Source: Scleromitrula shiraiana
Lineage: Eukaryota > Ascomycota > Leotiomycetes > Helotiales > Sclerotiniaceae
Assembly: GCA_028455995.1 (NCBI GenBank)
Contig: JABELC010000007.1
Location: 1,240,001 to 1,304,000, forward strand
Reading direction: 5' to 3'
DNA: 64,000 nt
Below are positions 23,731 through 37,371 of the stretch, one piece after another. The notes beneath the pieces are model-generated. The model searched no databases. It was given only the letters and a program-made list of their open reading frames with translations, and was not told the origin of the DNA. A program made the translations under genes and the position numbers. Position 1 is the first letter of the stretch. The number at the start of each line of letters is the position of its first letter.

Positions 23731-25376
23731 TCAATCATAACCTTCATATCCATGATCAAAACGTCCCATCTCCCTTTGTGTGCTCACAAACTCCTCACTC
23801 ATCAAGCCATTGAGCTTTGATCTCTTCAAAGCCTTCGTATCTTTATGCCAATCACAAGCAAAATCGCATGCAGGCACATCCCGCTCACCAAAGTACTTGC
23901 AGATTAGCTTGTGGCGGCATACATCTGTTTCCTCGCAGTAGGCAACAAGAGCCTTTAAACTCTTCATCCTTGCTTCCAAATTATTCCTTTCTTTCACATC
24001 CCCAGCAACCCTATTGAATTGTCGATCCCTGTCCTCTCGGCTGTAGTACATAATGTGTACGCTAGCTTTTCCGTCTCTACCAGCGCGTCCTGCTTCTTGA
24101 TAAAAGCCTTCAAATGATTTTGGAATTTGCCAATGGACAACAAAGCGTACATTTTCCTTGTCGATGCCCATGCCGAATGCTGTTGTTGCGACTATCACAT
24201 CATAGCCTGCATCATTATTGATCCATCGATTCAGAGTTTCATTCTTCTCTTCGTTGCTCAGCCCAGCATGGTATGCTCTTGCTCCTATTCCACTGTGCCT
24301 CAGCCGCGATGCAAGATCCATACAATCTTGTCTCCGAATTATGTAGATAATACCAGACACATTGTCTAACCGCTCATTCTTTTGTTCTAATTCAGCTCGC
24401 CTCTCTGCATTCTCAGAGCGAATTCTGTGCACACCCTTAATCCATCGAAGAAAGTCATTATAGTGGTCCTCTTCATCAGATGTATATCTCACTTCATAAT
24501 GAAGGTTTTCTCGATTTGTTGTCATGGTGAACACCTTCATCTTTGATTCTGTAAGACGCATAGTACTTATGATGTCTTGTCGGACCTGATCAGTGGCGGT
24601 CGCAGTCAAACAAATTATAGGAACATCAGGGAAAGACTCCCTAAACCAAGACAAGCTCTTGAAAGATTTTCTAAAATCATGACCCCATTCACTAATACAA
24701 TGGGCTTCATCAATTGCAATGCGGGCAAGCTCTCTTTGCTCGTGGACCGTGGTGAGATGTTTCCGGAATCTATCTGTAGAACAGTATTCGGGAGTCACAT
24801 AGAGAAGTCTTGTGAGAGGATGACCTGATTCAAGGTCCTGGAGAAGTCGTGTTCGCTCTGGAAATGTAGTATTTCCGTTGATTGTTCCAGCTGCTATATT
24901 TGCAGCTTTCAAGGCATTTACTTGATCTGTCTGCCTCAATAAGTATAAGATGGGTTTATATTAGGTTTAGACTCACCATCAACGATAGCAATGGAGAGAT
25001 AACAATGGTGACTACAGAGCAGTATCAGCGTTTATTCGGAATAATTGGTGGCTGCCATTGGAACAACAGTTCGTGAGTTCAGAGGCCACAAATTGAAGTA
25101 AGGGGGAATCCCCTTGTTTCACTTACTTCCATGGTCAATCACGGCAGGTAGTTGAAAGCATAAGCTTTTACCAAAGGATGTGGCAGCTTGGATGAATACA
25201 TCGTGTCCCTCCAATGCAGCAACAATCACCTCACGTTGTAAAGGCCTACCGAATGTGGTTAGTGTGTTATTTGTTGAGAATGTAGAGAAGTTTTCTAACC
25301 TGAATGAAGACTTCTTGAATATACGACGAAGAGTAAAATCTATATCAACACAAGAATTGGATCTTGAAAGTGGCAT
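23731..25376 (-). CDS. short RecQ-family DNA helicase
   Basis: A 3'-5' DNA helicase likely acting in recombination and replication-fork repair. Minus-strand exons are 25376-25300, 25245-25127, 25011-24977 (35 bp) and 24930-23731, giving 476 residues. Splicing restores motif 0 (FRPLQREVI, Gln29) and SPLLSLMTDQV across two junctions. The Walker A segment is TSFGKS (48-53, a variant of TGGGKS). The DEAH box is 151-154, followed by CISEWGHDFR. Motif III is TATA and motif VI is QEAGRAGRD. The zinc segment reads Cys415-x16-Cys432-x3-Cys436-x2-His439, with His where RecQ proteins usually have the fourth Cys. No winged-helix or HRDC domain follows; the protein stops 37 residues later. It is related to short eukaryotic RecQ forms, not Sgs1/BLM. 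Confidence 0.92.
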
Positions 25377-26606
25377 TGTGCACTTGAACTGTAGACAGAG
25401 CTCGGTGAAGTGTGTTTCAAAATCGCACTTCTCGCAGTTTATGACCTCGTTCTATTGTTCGTAAGTAGTGGAATGAGCATTGCTTTTTTTTATCAGATAT
25501 CAAGTTTCTGTTTGCTTTTTTTGGGCTAGGCAGACAACTGCTTCTTCTGTATATCAACGAACCAATGTCTGTATATGACTTCGAATTCTTTTATGGAGTC
25601 AAGAGAAATAATGCCTTTGGGATGATAATGTTATGCCCCCCAGCCTTGTTGAACTTGAAGTCACCTAATGAGTAGGTAGTTCTTGTGAGAGAAGAATTTG
25701 ATAAGCATATCAATAGAGACAAATGCTCTGTCTTTGGAGGAAGTTTGTCCCTTTCCTTCACATAATTCGCCTTGGCTTGGCTTGGCTTGACTTGGAGATT
25801 TATTTCGATTTGAAGATATAAATTTCGAGCTACTTAAGAAGTCCATACACACCTACATAGTAAGTGTCCAAGCCTCTTGAAGCCATACTTTCTCGCTTCG
25901 GCATACTTTATTAAACTTATTGGTACCTGCATCAACTTTAAGTCCGGGCTCCGGAGCTTTCCCTTTTTTAGAAAGCTTCCTTTAACCGAACCTTGAAAAA
26001 GATCTAGCCCTGGATATGAATGGTGATCAGCCACATTAGAACTAGCAATTCCCCAGTTGACAAACCCATCAGCTTGAGGCCCGACCCCGACGAACAGCCA
26101 GCAGACAGCAGACAGCAGTGCGTGCGTACAGTGCGTGCAGTTGACTGTCGACCTTTCGGAAACAATACCTATACCAATACCTATCTATACATATACCTAT
26201 ACCTGTACCTATACCTATACCTATACCTATACCTATACCTATACCTATACCTTCAACAACCAAATAAAAAACTCTCTTTCTCTTTCTCCCTTCTCCTTCT
26301 TCCTTCTGTTCCCATTTCTCCATTCATCCAACGTGTACGAATACAAATGGTTGTTTTAACGATATAAATCTTCTCTCACTATGCTTCTTGTCTTTTTATT
26401 CAATTCAATCCTCGATATTTGCACTGTGTTTTCAATCCCAACGAACCCTGCTCCAAAAGTTTTGCTATTAATAAATTCATAGAACGATAGGTCTTGTCCC
26501 TTTACTCGTTTCCAGAAAGATTTGAAACACCTTCTCCCTTACTTCACATTTCGCGAAAAATAAAGACAGCATTCCATACAAAAGATTTCTTTAGGAAAAA
26601 TTAATA
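25377..26606. other. divergent intergenic region (RecQ / SOG2)
   Basis: Holds both promoters. It contains short GGCTT copies near 25770-25795, a hexanucleotide repeat at 26165-26252, and a CT-rich tract at 26275-26325 followed by an AT-rich leader before the SOG2 ATG. No gene is seen. Confidence 0.5.
26165..26252 (+). repeat. CCTATA hexanucleotide repeat
   Basis: About a dozen near-perfect units of ACCTAT/CCTATA, with a few ACCAAT and CTGTAC variants at the 5' end. It lies about 350 bp upstream of the SOG2 start. Confidence 0.9.
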
Positions 26607-29605
26607 ATGGAGCGACCGACTGGTCCTCCTATGGGAGCAGCTACGTTATCGTCGGGTCGCCCTAAATTTGAGAATGGCATATCTCGAATACCACCAAATT
26701 CAACTGCGTCTCGACGTGGACCAGCGGTTCGGCATGCCCAGTCAAATTCATCCCTGTCCTCCCAAATCCCAAGATCCGAAGGTCAGGTTATTGCGCTTGC
26801 GCGAGAAGCTATGAATATTGCTCTGGAAGACAACCGCAGGAAAGCAGCAGAGACAAACGCTGTCGGCACCGAATTGAGGCCTGGAGTGACAATCGATTTG
26901 AGCCATAAACAGATACAGAGATTCCCCGAGGAGGTTGTTGATATTATCAAGAACGAAATCGAACGGTATTTGTTACTTTCTATGTATCCATATATAGACA
27001 AAGCTAATAAATCGAATAGTCTTGCGTTATCCCACAACCAGATTTCTACATTCCCTGCCAGATTTGCTGAGTGCACCTCACTAAGATATTTGAATGCCCG
27101 AAACAATGTTTTTCGTGAATTTCCACAAGCGGTATGCGAGACAAATGATTCGAGGAAGTTTCAAGCCACTGATTTCAGTATAGATATGCCAATTGACATC
27201 CCTTGAGATCCTCGACCTCGGCAGAAATAAACTTCGAATATTACCTCCCGAGATAGTCAAGTTAACGTCATTGAAGGTCCTATCTGTCCAAAAGAATAGG
27301 ATCGAGGAGCTTCCCCTATGTCTGGCAGATATGGCCTCACTCCAAATCCTCAAACTAGATGGAAACCAACTACGATTCCCGCCCAAAGAAGTGCTCCAAC
27401 CTCAAGCAGCAACATCTCCGAATGGTATTTCTCAGGAAGGCGAAATCGACGATATTACAGTGACTACACAAATCAAAAGATTTTTGAAGCAAAAGGCCAT
27501 GATGGATCGTTCAGAGACTGAATCGGGCGGCGAAGAATCCAGTGAAGGAACAGAAACACCGAGACCGCTCAAACGTGTTGTAAGCGGTCGCTTCCCAATA
27601 AGAGTAGATGTACCTGGTTCCCCAGCGCAATCTCGACCGCCTCCTATACCATCGCGATCACACCAGCGAGGGTTTTCCCAGCAGAATGCTGCCCTTCGAC
27701 GACCAGTTATGCCCCTCACAGTTGGAAGTACAAACGAGCGGCTTCGTAGTAATAGCGAGAGTCTATTACAAGCAAACCGTGATCGTACTGAGCGTCCATC
27801 CGATCGATCACGACGTATGGGCCTTGTTCATAAAAAGTCAGAGCTAGGGACCGTCGAAGAGACGAATAAATCAAACCGATATAGCCAACATTTAAGAGGT
27901 CTGAGCCATGGATCAGCAATGCAAGGTGGTAACGGGGCGAATAACAATTCTACAAGCCCCGCAAGCCCTGCCGAATCTTTTGGTCAGCGCGCTACATACG
28001 TTCGTCGTTTGTCAAGTTTACCAGAACGTAAACGAGAATCTACTAAACCTGATCCCATCATCGAAGGCGCCAAGGGTATATTATATGCATTATTCCAAGT
28101 TCATCCACTTATCGAGACTCTTCTTGGCCTGGCTCGAAACCCGGGAGAAAAGAAACCCAGTCTTGAAAGAGTCTTCTATAATGTCAAAACACATGTAGAA
28201 GAGCTAGATCGAGACGTTCAACACTACGATGCCTATTCTGAGGAGGATGAAGAGGCTTCCCCTCGGTCAAGTGATAATGTCAAACGTGCGTGCTTGACCT
28301 GCATCACTGCATATATACACGTTTGTGCTCTCTTGTCACAGAATGTCGAAACTCTACTCATCAATGGCGATCCACGATATATCCGCACGCTTCTCCTTCA
28401 GTTGTATGGCAGTGTGGCCGAAGTTCGAAACGCCGGCAACAGTCTATTCACGCCTGAACAAAGGCTCGCTCAACAAACTGCTCGAGATGCTCGAGACGCC
28501 CAAAACGTTCAAAGTACTTCCGGGAATGACGGCACATTGGCATTACACGCAAGAGATAAATCAGTTACCCCAACGCGAGAAAGGCCCGGGACGGGCTTGA
28601 GAACAAGAAGTGCGACTGTTATTCAACACTCAAATAATCTCCGAGTTGCAATAGAAGCTCCTCCACTTCCGTACATGAATGGAGGTGGGCGTTCTGCAAC
28701 AATAACAAGCGCTACACCACGTTCGGGAGAATCATTTGTTTCGACAAGTGGTCGCATGGCTGGTAGTGATTTTACCGAAGAGGACCGAGTTTTTGAGAGG
28801 ATATTCCTGCATCTGCAAACGTCATCTGAGATGGCAATAAGGACTCTTCCCACGGTCAATAATCATTTCCTCACAGCTATGAACATTTGTGGCCAGCAAG
28901 CGAGCCCAGAACAGCCCAAGTCATATTGGCAGGTTCTTATCCGCAAATGCACCCATGCGTTGTATACTGCCGACACACTTAAAACTAGGTTGTCTCAGAT
29001 CAAGCTTAAAGAGCCTGGCGTGAGAACACAAAGTGCATTCTGGGAGCTTTGCACTGCCTTTATTGATGTAAGTTGAGATACTCAAAATTTATAATCATCG
29101 CTAATATCACTTGCAGGCATATACAGATCTAGTCATTAAAGTAAAGGAAGCAAAAGGTGCAACTACTCTTCTTCCAACAGAAGTTATAATCTTGTTGAGG
29201 CCACTTCAAAAAGCGGTTAAGGAAGCAGGGCACCTAGTATCAACATCTCCTTGGCACTACCTAGCAGGTCGGCACGCTGCAAACAATATTTCAAATGGTT
29301 CATATACTACACAATCACCAGCGTCACAAATCACTCTACCAATGACACCTCAGAGTGCTGCATTAGGTCCGGCCGTTCAAGCAACTGTCCCATCTACTCC
29401 GCAAAGTGCATCTTTCAATGCAATGTTCAACGGCAATGCTTTCGATCGATCAGATACCATGCTCTCTATGCATAGTTCATCTCGAGCAAATACTATGACT
29501 TCCACTCTGGGCGTCGTTAATGACGGATCTTCCACGGGCTCTATGTTAAGCCCATTGAATGGAATCGGTGGAAGATACAATGGTAATGGGAAAGTAGCTT
29601 TCTAG
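26607..29605 (+). CDS. SOG2: leucine-rich repeat protein SOG2, RAM/MOR network
   Basis: SOG2 is part of the RAM network that acts with the NDR kinase Cbk1/COT1 and its partners in polarised growth and cell separation. Exons are 26607-26965, 27020-27131, 27184-29067 and 29117-29605, giving 947 residues. The N-terminus is Ser/Pro-rich. Leucine-rich repeats run from about residue 95 to 235 (LALSHNQISTFP, LRYLNARNNVFREFP, LEILDLGRNKLRILP, LKVLSVQKNRIEELP, LQILKLDGNQLRFPP). Joining the first two introns restores complete repeats, which confirms them. A Ser/Arg-rich linker follows, then the long helical SOG2 domain from about IIEGAKGILYALFQVHP to the end. The tail is Ser/Thr-rich, with several TPQSA elements. 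Branch sites GCTAATA and GCTAATA precede introns 1 and 3. Confidence 0.92.
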
Positions 29606-31341
29606 CGCCGAAGCACTTTCATCTCGACATTATATCAGGCCAAGTTTTGTCTGGCCTTCGTCTCTTTCATCCCTCTGTCTTCAAATGCTTTGTTTTTCTT
29701 TATTCACTTGTGACGCTGAAACTTTCTATGGTTTTATTATTTCTTTTCCTATTTCTTGTTTTTATTCAGTCTTTTTGGTGCAATGCATGCATATACCACA
29801 GTCATTATTGCAAAAAGGTCAAATTTTGGAATGATTGGAATGTCAGAGTTAAATTACTTGGAATTGGAAGATACTTATATGTACGATTATCACAGGATGG
29901 ATGGTGCTAAATGGGTTAGGCACATCTAATTTTGCATTTGTGGCGATATGGAGTATGGCGTTGAAGGGGAAATTTGAAGGTGAACTTCTTTGGAAGGAAG
30001 ATGATGGTTTTTGATATGTACGTTTTAATGGTTCTCACCGATAGATGTATGAATTTATTAGGGATGGTGATGGTGATGGATGAACGAGGAAGTGGTATAT
30101 GAGAAGAAATTTTGGTTTTGATAGCGCGGCAGCTATGTCTCAATCTAAAATATAAATAATTTAGATAAGACGAATCAAAATACGAGCCTTTGAAGGTTTG
30201 AACGTCCACTCAGTTGAATTTGAATATTATGTTTATTGTTCTATACTTATTTGTTCCTGCATGTCTTGTTTAAAGGATCATTTTTGCTAGATTTGATTAT
30301 TCGTTTAGCTAATTAGCTACTCATTCAATTTGATTTCTCATATATGTCTAATCCCATATTCAAAATCCCAAATATTAGATCTACCTAGGTAATCATACAA
30401 ACCAACTCTAAAACCAACATATCCAATTTAGAAGTAGGTATTCAAAGAGAATGATGAATATATTCATCTCAATAGCCGAACTTCATTATTAATCACTGCT
30501 GCTAGAGTAATACCTATGCTCCTTTTCCGGAGGTCCGTTACTGAAGTCTCATATTCACTTACTCGTTCTTTTGTTAATAGGGTAAACGTTGGTTGAATCG
30601 AGATAGAGAGGAATTGTTATGTTAACAGTATTCACTCTCTATATATCTACATAAACTTCATAAACTTCATACAATCCAAAACACAAACACCTACCTAACT
30701 ACCAGCCAAAATAACCCCCCCTGGAACACTTTTCCCCTCCGCCTTCTCTCCCCAGTTGTGGCTGACCTGCCTAGTTTCCGCATAAATCACATCTGCGTCA
30801 CATCTACATCCCATCACGCCCCATCGTACTAGCTAGGGACGGAGAATTAATATCGCCCAGCCATCAATCTATCTTCTAGAACAAGAATATCCCGCAGGCA
30901 GTTCCAAGATTTGCCAAGTTTCAAGCCCATATGTTTAAGTCCAGAATAGATGGTAAATATTCGCCCTACTTATCTACTACTATGCAGTTACTAGGTATGT
31001 TATATGTTCGTTGTATGTATGTTATGTTATACGATACAGTGTACAGAGGTATGTAGAATACATGTGACTACACACACTACACTACAGTTGCAGTAGAAGA
31101 AGGGCACATGGTGAACACCGTGCTCAGATGCATGCGGCGAAGATCGAAAAGAGTTGGGGCTGCATTAGAGTGCAGTTTAGTGTAGATGTTGTGTGGTGGT
31201 GATGCTACTGATGAGGTCTATGCCTTGCCATGTGTTTTTGTGAGTGGAACGGGCTTTTGCACATGCGATGGTTAGGTAATGGGTGGATGGATGGTAGGAT
31301 GGGTATGTTGTGTTAGGTGAACGTGGATGGATGGAGGGATG

Positions 31342-31362
31342 GTTTGTTTGTTTGTTTGTTTG
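31342..31362 (+). repeat. TTTG tetranucleotide repeat
   Basis: Five consecutive TTTG units in a G/T-rich stretch of the gene-free region. Confidence 0.85.
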
Positions 31363-34300
31363 TATGTGTTATATAGATGTGTACTACATATGCTATGCTA
31401 GTAAGAAATTTTGATTTCATGGTACTTGTTCTAGTTTTTTGGGGTCATATTTCATAGAATAGTTTGAACAGAGGTAGTTGAACGAACATGGACTCATTGA
31501 GTGAAACAGATTGAAACAAGTTTTAAGTACGCTATTTGTATCTAAGATTGATGAATGAAAGATTGAAAAACTTCCGGGTAAATGTATGGGGGATGTTGTG
31601 GAAGGTGGTCCGCCACCAGCATCACCACCACGACGCCAAGTTTATATACTTATGCTGTGACATGCTGCTGAATGATTAATATAGTGTACTGTAGCAATCA
31701 ATGCAGGACAATAGAAAGAGATATATATACATAGATACTGTATATCAAAACCGGACTCGACATCTCAACCACATCCAATATCCATTATGGTTCAAAAGCA
31801 AGAAATCAACACATTTATTCATTCGTTCCGACTCAACTCGAATCGAATCGAATCGAAGAACTTTTTCAACTACCGCGACTTTCAATTCTCCTATTGATTG
31901 AAGATTTGGTTCGTGAAACCACACTTTAAATAATCAAAACCGAATCGAACACTGGTGCAGACGAGAAAGTGGGCAAAGCAAATCAAAGCAAGCAAAGCAA
32001 AGGTTCAAAGCAATACTGTGAGAAAAAAATGGCCGAGGACCAAGCGTTGAGTAACCACCTGGTTAATATTTGAATAGAAACTGATTCGTTTATACATCAT
32101 TATAAATATATAATGTTGCACTCTATCCGTCCCGTATTTATATATATTGGATTAATTCCTCGTATGCGACGTATATTAAAGATATAATTTTTCGATAATG
32201 CGAGCCGTATGTACAGTAGAAACTATAGATTGGATTATTGAATTGAGTGAGTGCAACAGGACGGGTGGGGTTATGTTATTGGAACACCAGACATCCATTT
32301 CATCCATATGTAATGAAGTAATCAATCATAATGAATTTTTTGGTGAGCTGTTAAGGGTTCCATTTTCGAAACTTCGAGGCTTGGGAGGAATATCCTGGTA
32401 GGTTGGAGACAACACAGCACGACGCAACGCAACGAGGGAGTCGAAAAACTTTAATGTACACATGATAGATGTACAGTACATGAGGCTCGGGCAAACATGG
32501 GGAAGAGGAAGGAAAAGATTGCAGAAGGTCGATACGAATCGAACCTTCACCGCATCAAAAATTTTACTTTTTTTTTTCTTTGGATATGGCAAAAAAGAAA
32601 GGTGGTGGCTGCAAAGTGTATGGAAACCTCGGGATTTTCTTTGCTTAGGGGACGGGGAGTAAGATCTCACTTCCAACTACAATTCGCAAGGTCGTAAATC
32701 GTAAGATTGATGGCAACATCGTAAGATGAAGGCGATGATAATGATGATATTGCCTTTCGCTCTTCGCCGCCCAAAAGGCTACCTACTCTACACGTGACCC
32801 TACCCGACCTTATTCTTTTTTTAGAAACTCTTGTGGCGCATTACCCGCAAGCAAGCCTCATTTTCCCCCTTTCAAAACTATCGAAGTTTGGTCCTAGATT
32901 TCTTATTCCCATCCGTGTAATCCCGTGAGGTTTCATTTTCTTTTACGCGCAGGAGATCCGGAATGCTGCTTCAAATCTGGATACTTGGCTCTTTTGATGC
33001 TACTAACCTTAACCCATATGCAATCTTCGGTAGCAGCCTCGAATTTCTAAGTCAAATCAAGCTATCAGATTCTCACTCATGGCGGATATCCGGAAGGGAA
33101 AGCAAACAAAAGGAAGGAAGTGTAATGTAAATGTGTATTTTCCCCAAGAGTTTCTCCGTTCCAAGGTTTGTCATTTGTTTGCATCCTCTTGGTTAGATTG
33201 TGATCAATAGAGTCTTGGTAGGTTTGTAGGGAGGGTAGGGAAGCATGTATGCCGATTTCCGTCTCTCGTGAGCCTTTTTGCTGCAACTTAATATAATACT
33301 GTTGACCCGAGCATATTATGCTATGGTAATGCGCTCGCCTCTTTACTGAGTGAGTACAACTTCGAAAAGGAAAAGGGGATTTGTGTAGATAGTTGTGTTT
33401 GATGATTAACACATCTTACTACGTGTTTTGGGGGGGAGAGTTTTTTGGTGACGACAGACGGGGTTGCCGATGTTGTGGCTACGTTCCAGGTTGTGTTATG
33501 TGTGCTTCTTATACACGAAAATGGTAACCTTTGGAAGGACAGAAGGAACAACAAATATTTTTTTCATTTCTTTAATTGTGAGAGACGGAAGAGAGGGTCC
33601 TACGTAAGATATGTTGTAAGTTGTAACTGTCTTGCCGTCACAAGGCGCCGTTTAAAAGATCCTCATGTCGTTCAAGGAGACAAGGAGATGTAAGATGTCT
33701 GAGATCATAATTCGCTAAATTCAATTCTCCGGAGATTTTCGAGATTTCGTTTAGATTTCGACAAAGATTCAGCCATCGTCATTTCAGATCTGACGCGCCT
33801 TGACGCCCGATTTCAGAGTGAGAAAAAAAATTGATGTATGTAGTGGAGATTGAAACGACATAGTATATTATGGAAGTTATTCCGATTAATCGGCGACCTT
33901 CAGGCGGCTTCAGCTACGTATCCCTCACCCTCGCCTCTAATGACAAGGCTTCTTGCAGGACCGAGAGTGCTTGTATCCGTTCTGGATTGAATCGTTGGAT
34001 ATGGAGGGCCAAGAACTTAATTGACCATGCTGTGCTGATCTTTATTTTCAATTATTCAATGAAACGGCAAGGAACTGAACTATGTAGTATGAGTAGAGAG
34101 AGGATCTTATGTAAATACCAGCATGGCATGAATATGAAATAACAATGAATCCATCTATCATTGAAGAAAGGGGAAAACCTTGAATTTAATAAGTAGGGAA
34201 GACTGACACATGAGGCTGAAGAGAGCAAGGAACGATAGATCCATGTATATCCGGCATCCAGTCAATTGGGATAGATTTCCGCCTTTTTTCTTAAGTAATC

Positions 34301-35986
34301 ATTGTGGCACTATGCAGGTAGGACAGAAAGCTCCAAGCCGAGAAGTTATCAGGGGTTACACGCACCATCTTACAAATCAGGCGAGGCCGAAGGGGGAACA
34401 GAGGGGGGAAATAGCAATTAAATCCTTGAACCTGTCCTCTCACGCGGCGAGCCCACGCCTCGGTGTAGAACTGGGCGAAATAAGATTCCGGGCTTAGCAT
34501 GGAACTTTGGAACTGTAAGTAAGGCAAGCCAGCGCTTGTCAAATATCTACATAGTGGTTAAAGTAAGGCTGTACCTAGTAGGCATTCTTAGTTGCCGCTG
34601 TAAGTAGCCTATGACTGCTAAGGAAAATTGTTGGAATCGTACTTGTAGAACTTACTTAGATCTCGTCAGCATAAAATACAGTAATCTTTTTAACGCTTTA
34701 ATTTTTCGAAAGAAGCCAGGAGTTATCACCAGTTCACAACTCATCACATATCTAGGATATACTTCCTTACATGCCTACATGAGTAATAACATTTGCAATT
34801 GATCTTATTTCTATCTTAGGTAAGTAAACCTGGGAGTTGCAATAAGATATCGTGGCATTTCAACTTTATCATCCAATGTTGATAATATTGTAGTAGTAAC
34901 TGTATAAATGAATTACCGCTTCACCCAGGATAATCGACGGAAGCCTAGAAAATTCCACTCTCATTGGCAAAGTGTAGTAGCCGTTGAACCCAAAGAATCG
35001 TTGGCGGCCGGCCGTATCCCGTAACCTTAGCCCTGGATGTACTTACCGTGGTGTGGGTGTGGTATTCGTGGGTCTCCTTTTATTTGGCCTCCTCGCGCTC
35101 GCTCCACTACATGCCATTGCATGATTACATGATTTGCATCCAATTAGAATATAATACTTGGCCGCGCGCCTGCCTTCACTGCCGATGTAAATATGCATCC
35201 ATGGGATATCGATATGCACAATAATACTGGTTGCATATGCATGCGTGCGATACATGCGACATGCGATATGCGACGTATGTGTGTGATATCAATAAGAATT
35301 TATCTTTTTGGGAGGGGTAGAGGCGTTAAAGATTTATATTCTACGTAGGTAGGTGCATGTACGTATATGATGATATTGAGAGATTATACGAGAAGTATGT
35401 ATGTGTGAACATGATGTGAAAGTGGCCATGTTTTTTACGAGATTGCCAATTGTTTGTTTGATACTGGTGGTGTAGTGTAGTAATTCATTGGATCAGATGG
35501 ATGTAATAGAGTCTGATTCTGATTTGAGGTCTAGATCAAATGCATCTGGAATGAAAAGACCTGAATAATAACTTCTGAGAATAGATGGAACCTAACTGTC
35601 GGAACAAGATATCGATCGATTGATCAATAGTCTGATAACCCAACCTATGAAACCTATGAAACCGATGATACCTACTTCCGTACCGATAATAGTATCTGAG
35701 TGCCATATCTTCTAATTTTGCAGCTCATTGATGTCAAAGCATTCGCAATTCAATATCAAATTGAGAATGGGGGTGTAAAGCCTTGACTCGTAGGAACAAT
35801 AGTTTTAACATCATCTAATCCAATACAGTACAATCCAACTTAATATTGGTTATATACGATTAACATTGTTGGTTGGTAAGCAATGTAATACTTTCGTAAA
35901 TGCGCATGCAATATAATATGTATGAATTATTTAAAGAATGAAGAACTACCCACATACATATGTCATCATCAACTTCAATTCTTCTT

Positions 35987-36088
35987 CATACATACATATA
36001 TATACATATATACATACATACATACATACATACATACATACATACATACATACATACATACATACATACACACATACACACATACATA
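35987..36088 (+). repeat. CATA tetranucleotide repeat
   Basis: About 100 bp of CATA/TACA units with a few interruptions near both ends. It lies about 1.4 kb upstream of the SOK1-like start. Confidence 0.95.
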
Positions 36089-36204
36089 ACTTTTGAAGAG
36101 CGACCAGAAGATAGAAAGACCCTTTTTTTTTTCTTCAACTCAAAAAAGAAAAAGAACTTGACTCATACAGTACCTAGGTACCAATACCAATACTTTCGTA
36201 CATA

Positions 36205-36610
36205 AAAAAAGTCATTCTTTTTTTTTTTTAATTCCCTTTTCCCTTTTCATCTTTTCATCTTTTCCCTCCTTTCCTCTTTTCAACTTTTCAACTTTTTCAA
36301 CTTTTTCTGGAAGGAATGATTCCCTGACTTTTAAATTGAATTATTACTTTATTCAAATGTCAAGGCGTCCCTGGCTTCATCTCATTCCAAACGAGAAACG
36401 CTCTGGCTTCATCTTGCTTGTTGTCTCAATTCAAACTCCAAAGACCCATACTTCGTAACATAGCAAGAAATACCCTTTCCTTTTCCCTTTCCCCTTCCTT
36501 TCCCTCCTTCCTCTCCTTCCTCTCCTTCTCTGGCTCAATTTCCTCTTTCTTTCCTTCAATCTCCTCCTCCTCCTTCTCCTTCTCCTATTATTATTTTGTT
36601 TTTGTTTTTG
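36205..36610 (+). promoter_or_regulatory. pyrimidine-rich tracts, probable promoter of the SOK1-like gene
   Basis: Two long C/T blocks (about 36210-36320 and 36460-36610) on the sense strand of the downstream gene. In filamentous fungi, CT-rich tracts often precede transcription starts of strongly or constitutively expressed genes. The assignment is inference from position and composition. Confidence 0.4.
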
Positions 36611-37179
36611 TTTTTTTTTATTTTAAAAAAATTCAATCCCCCAATATTACAATCATTTGAATTTGCATAGCATAGCATATTTCTTTGCTATTGCCATTTT
36701 GAATAAAACTACTCAATTGCTTCTTCATTTCATTGCGAACTTTCGGCATCCATTCAAAAAAAAAAAAAAAACACATCCAAAACATCAAAACTTTGTAATT
36801 GTACTCCTTCATTAAGAAAAAAAATTAAAACATTAGAAAAGATTTCCTTCCTTCAATTCCTTTCCTAACTGTTTTCATCAATCGATTTACATTACAAATC
36901 GTCTTTACTTTAACCATTGTACTGTACTCTTTCAAAAGTTCCCATTTGGTTCCTTTGTTGTCGTCTCTCTATTCAAATCACACTTCGTCGAAGGCCTATC
37001 TAGCCAATTCCTGTCCTTTCCGATATAATCATCTCTCCTGTTTTCAATAAGAGGAGAAAAAAGTCATTTGTTTTAGATAACATAGACAAGTCACAAATTA
37101 TAAACCTATTGGTCATTGAGGCGGAAATAGATTTGTCACGCTACACCAAGAGAGAGGTACGTTGCAAGTCCCCGGTCCT

Positions 37180-37371
37180 ATGCATGAGTACAAACAAGTA
37201 TTCTTTCACGGATTCGAAACCCCTCGAACGAGGGTGGCGGTACAAGGCAATGCTGCTTCCCGTGGCCGATATCCACGAGATCACTCGTTTGGATCACAGA
37301 ACACACCTTCGTTTGATTGTACACATATTTGCCTTCCCTTGAATTCAGCCACAAAAAGTTATTACTACTGA
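37180..37371 (+). other. candidate upstream open reading frame (63 codons)
   Basis: An ATG at 37180 opens 63 codons ending with TGA at 37369-37371, 138 bases before the SOK1-like ATG. It begins MHEYKQVFFHGFETP and has mixed, not low-complexity, composition. If the leader starts in the pyrimidine tracts it would be a translated upstream frame that could restrain translation. It might instead be chance, or an exon of a model I have missed. Confidence 0.3.

Noticed and set aside
26020..26367. Frame reading through the CCTATA repeat (Tyr-Leu repeats)
   Set aside because: Produced by the hexanucleotide repeat and located in the promoter region of SOG2.
32500..32560. Possible tRNA B-box (GGTTCGATTC on the minus strand)
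   Set aside because: The neighbouring bases do not form a TpsiC stem or acceptor stem, so no tRNA fold can be drawn.
35960..36205. Frame through the CATA repeat
   Set aside because: Repeat-encoded His/Ile/Tyr run without other content.
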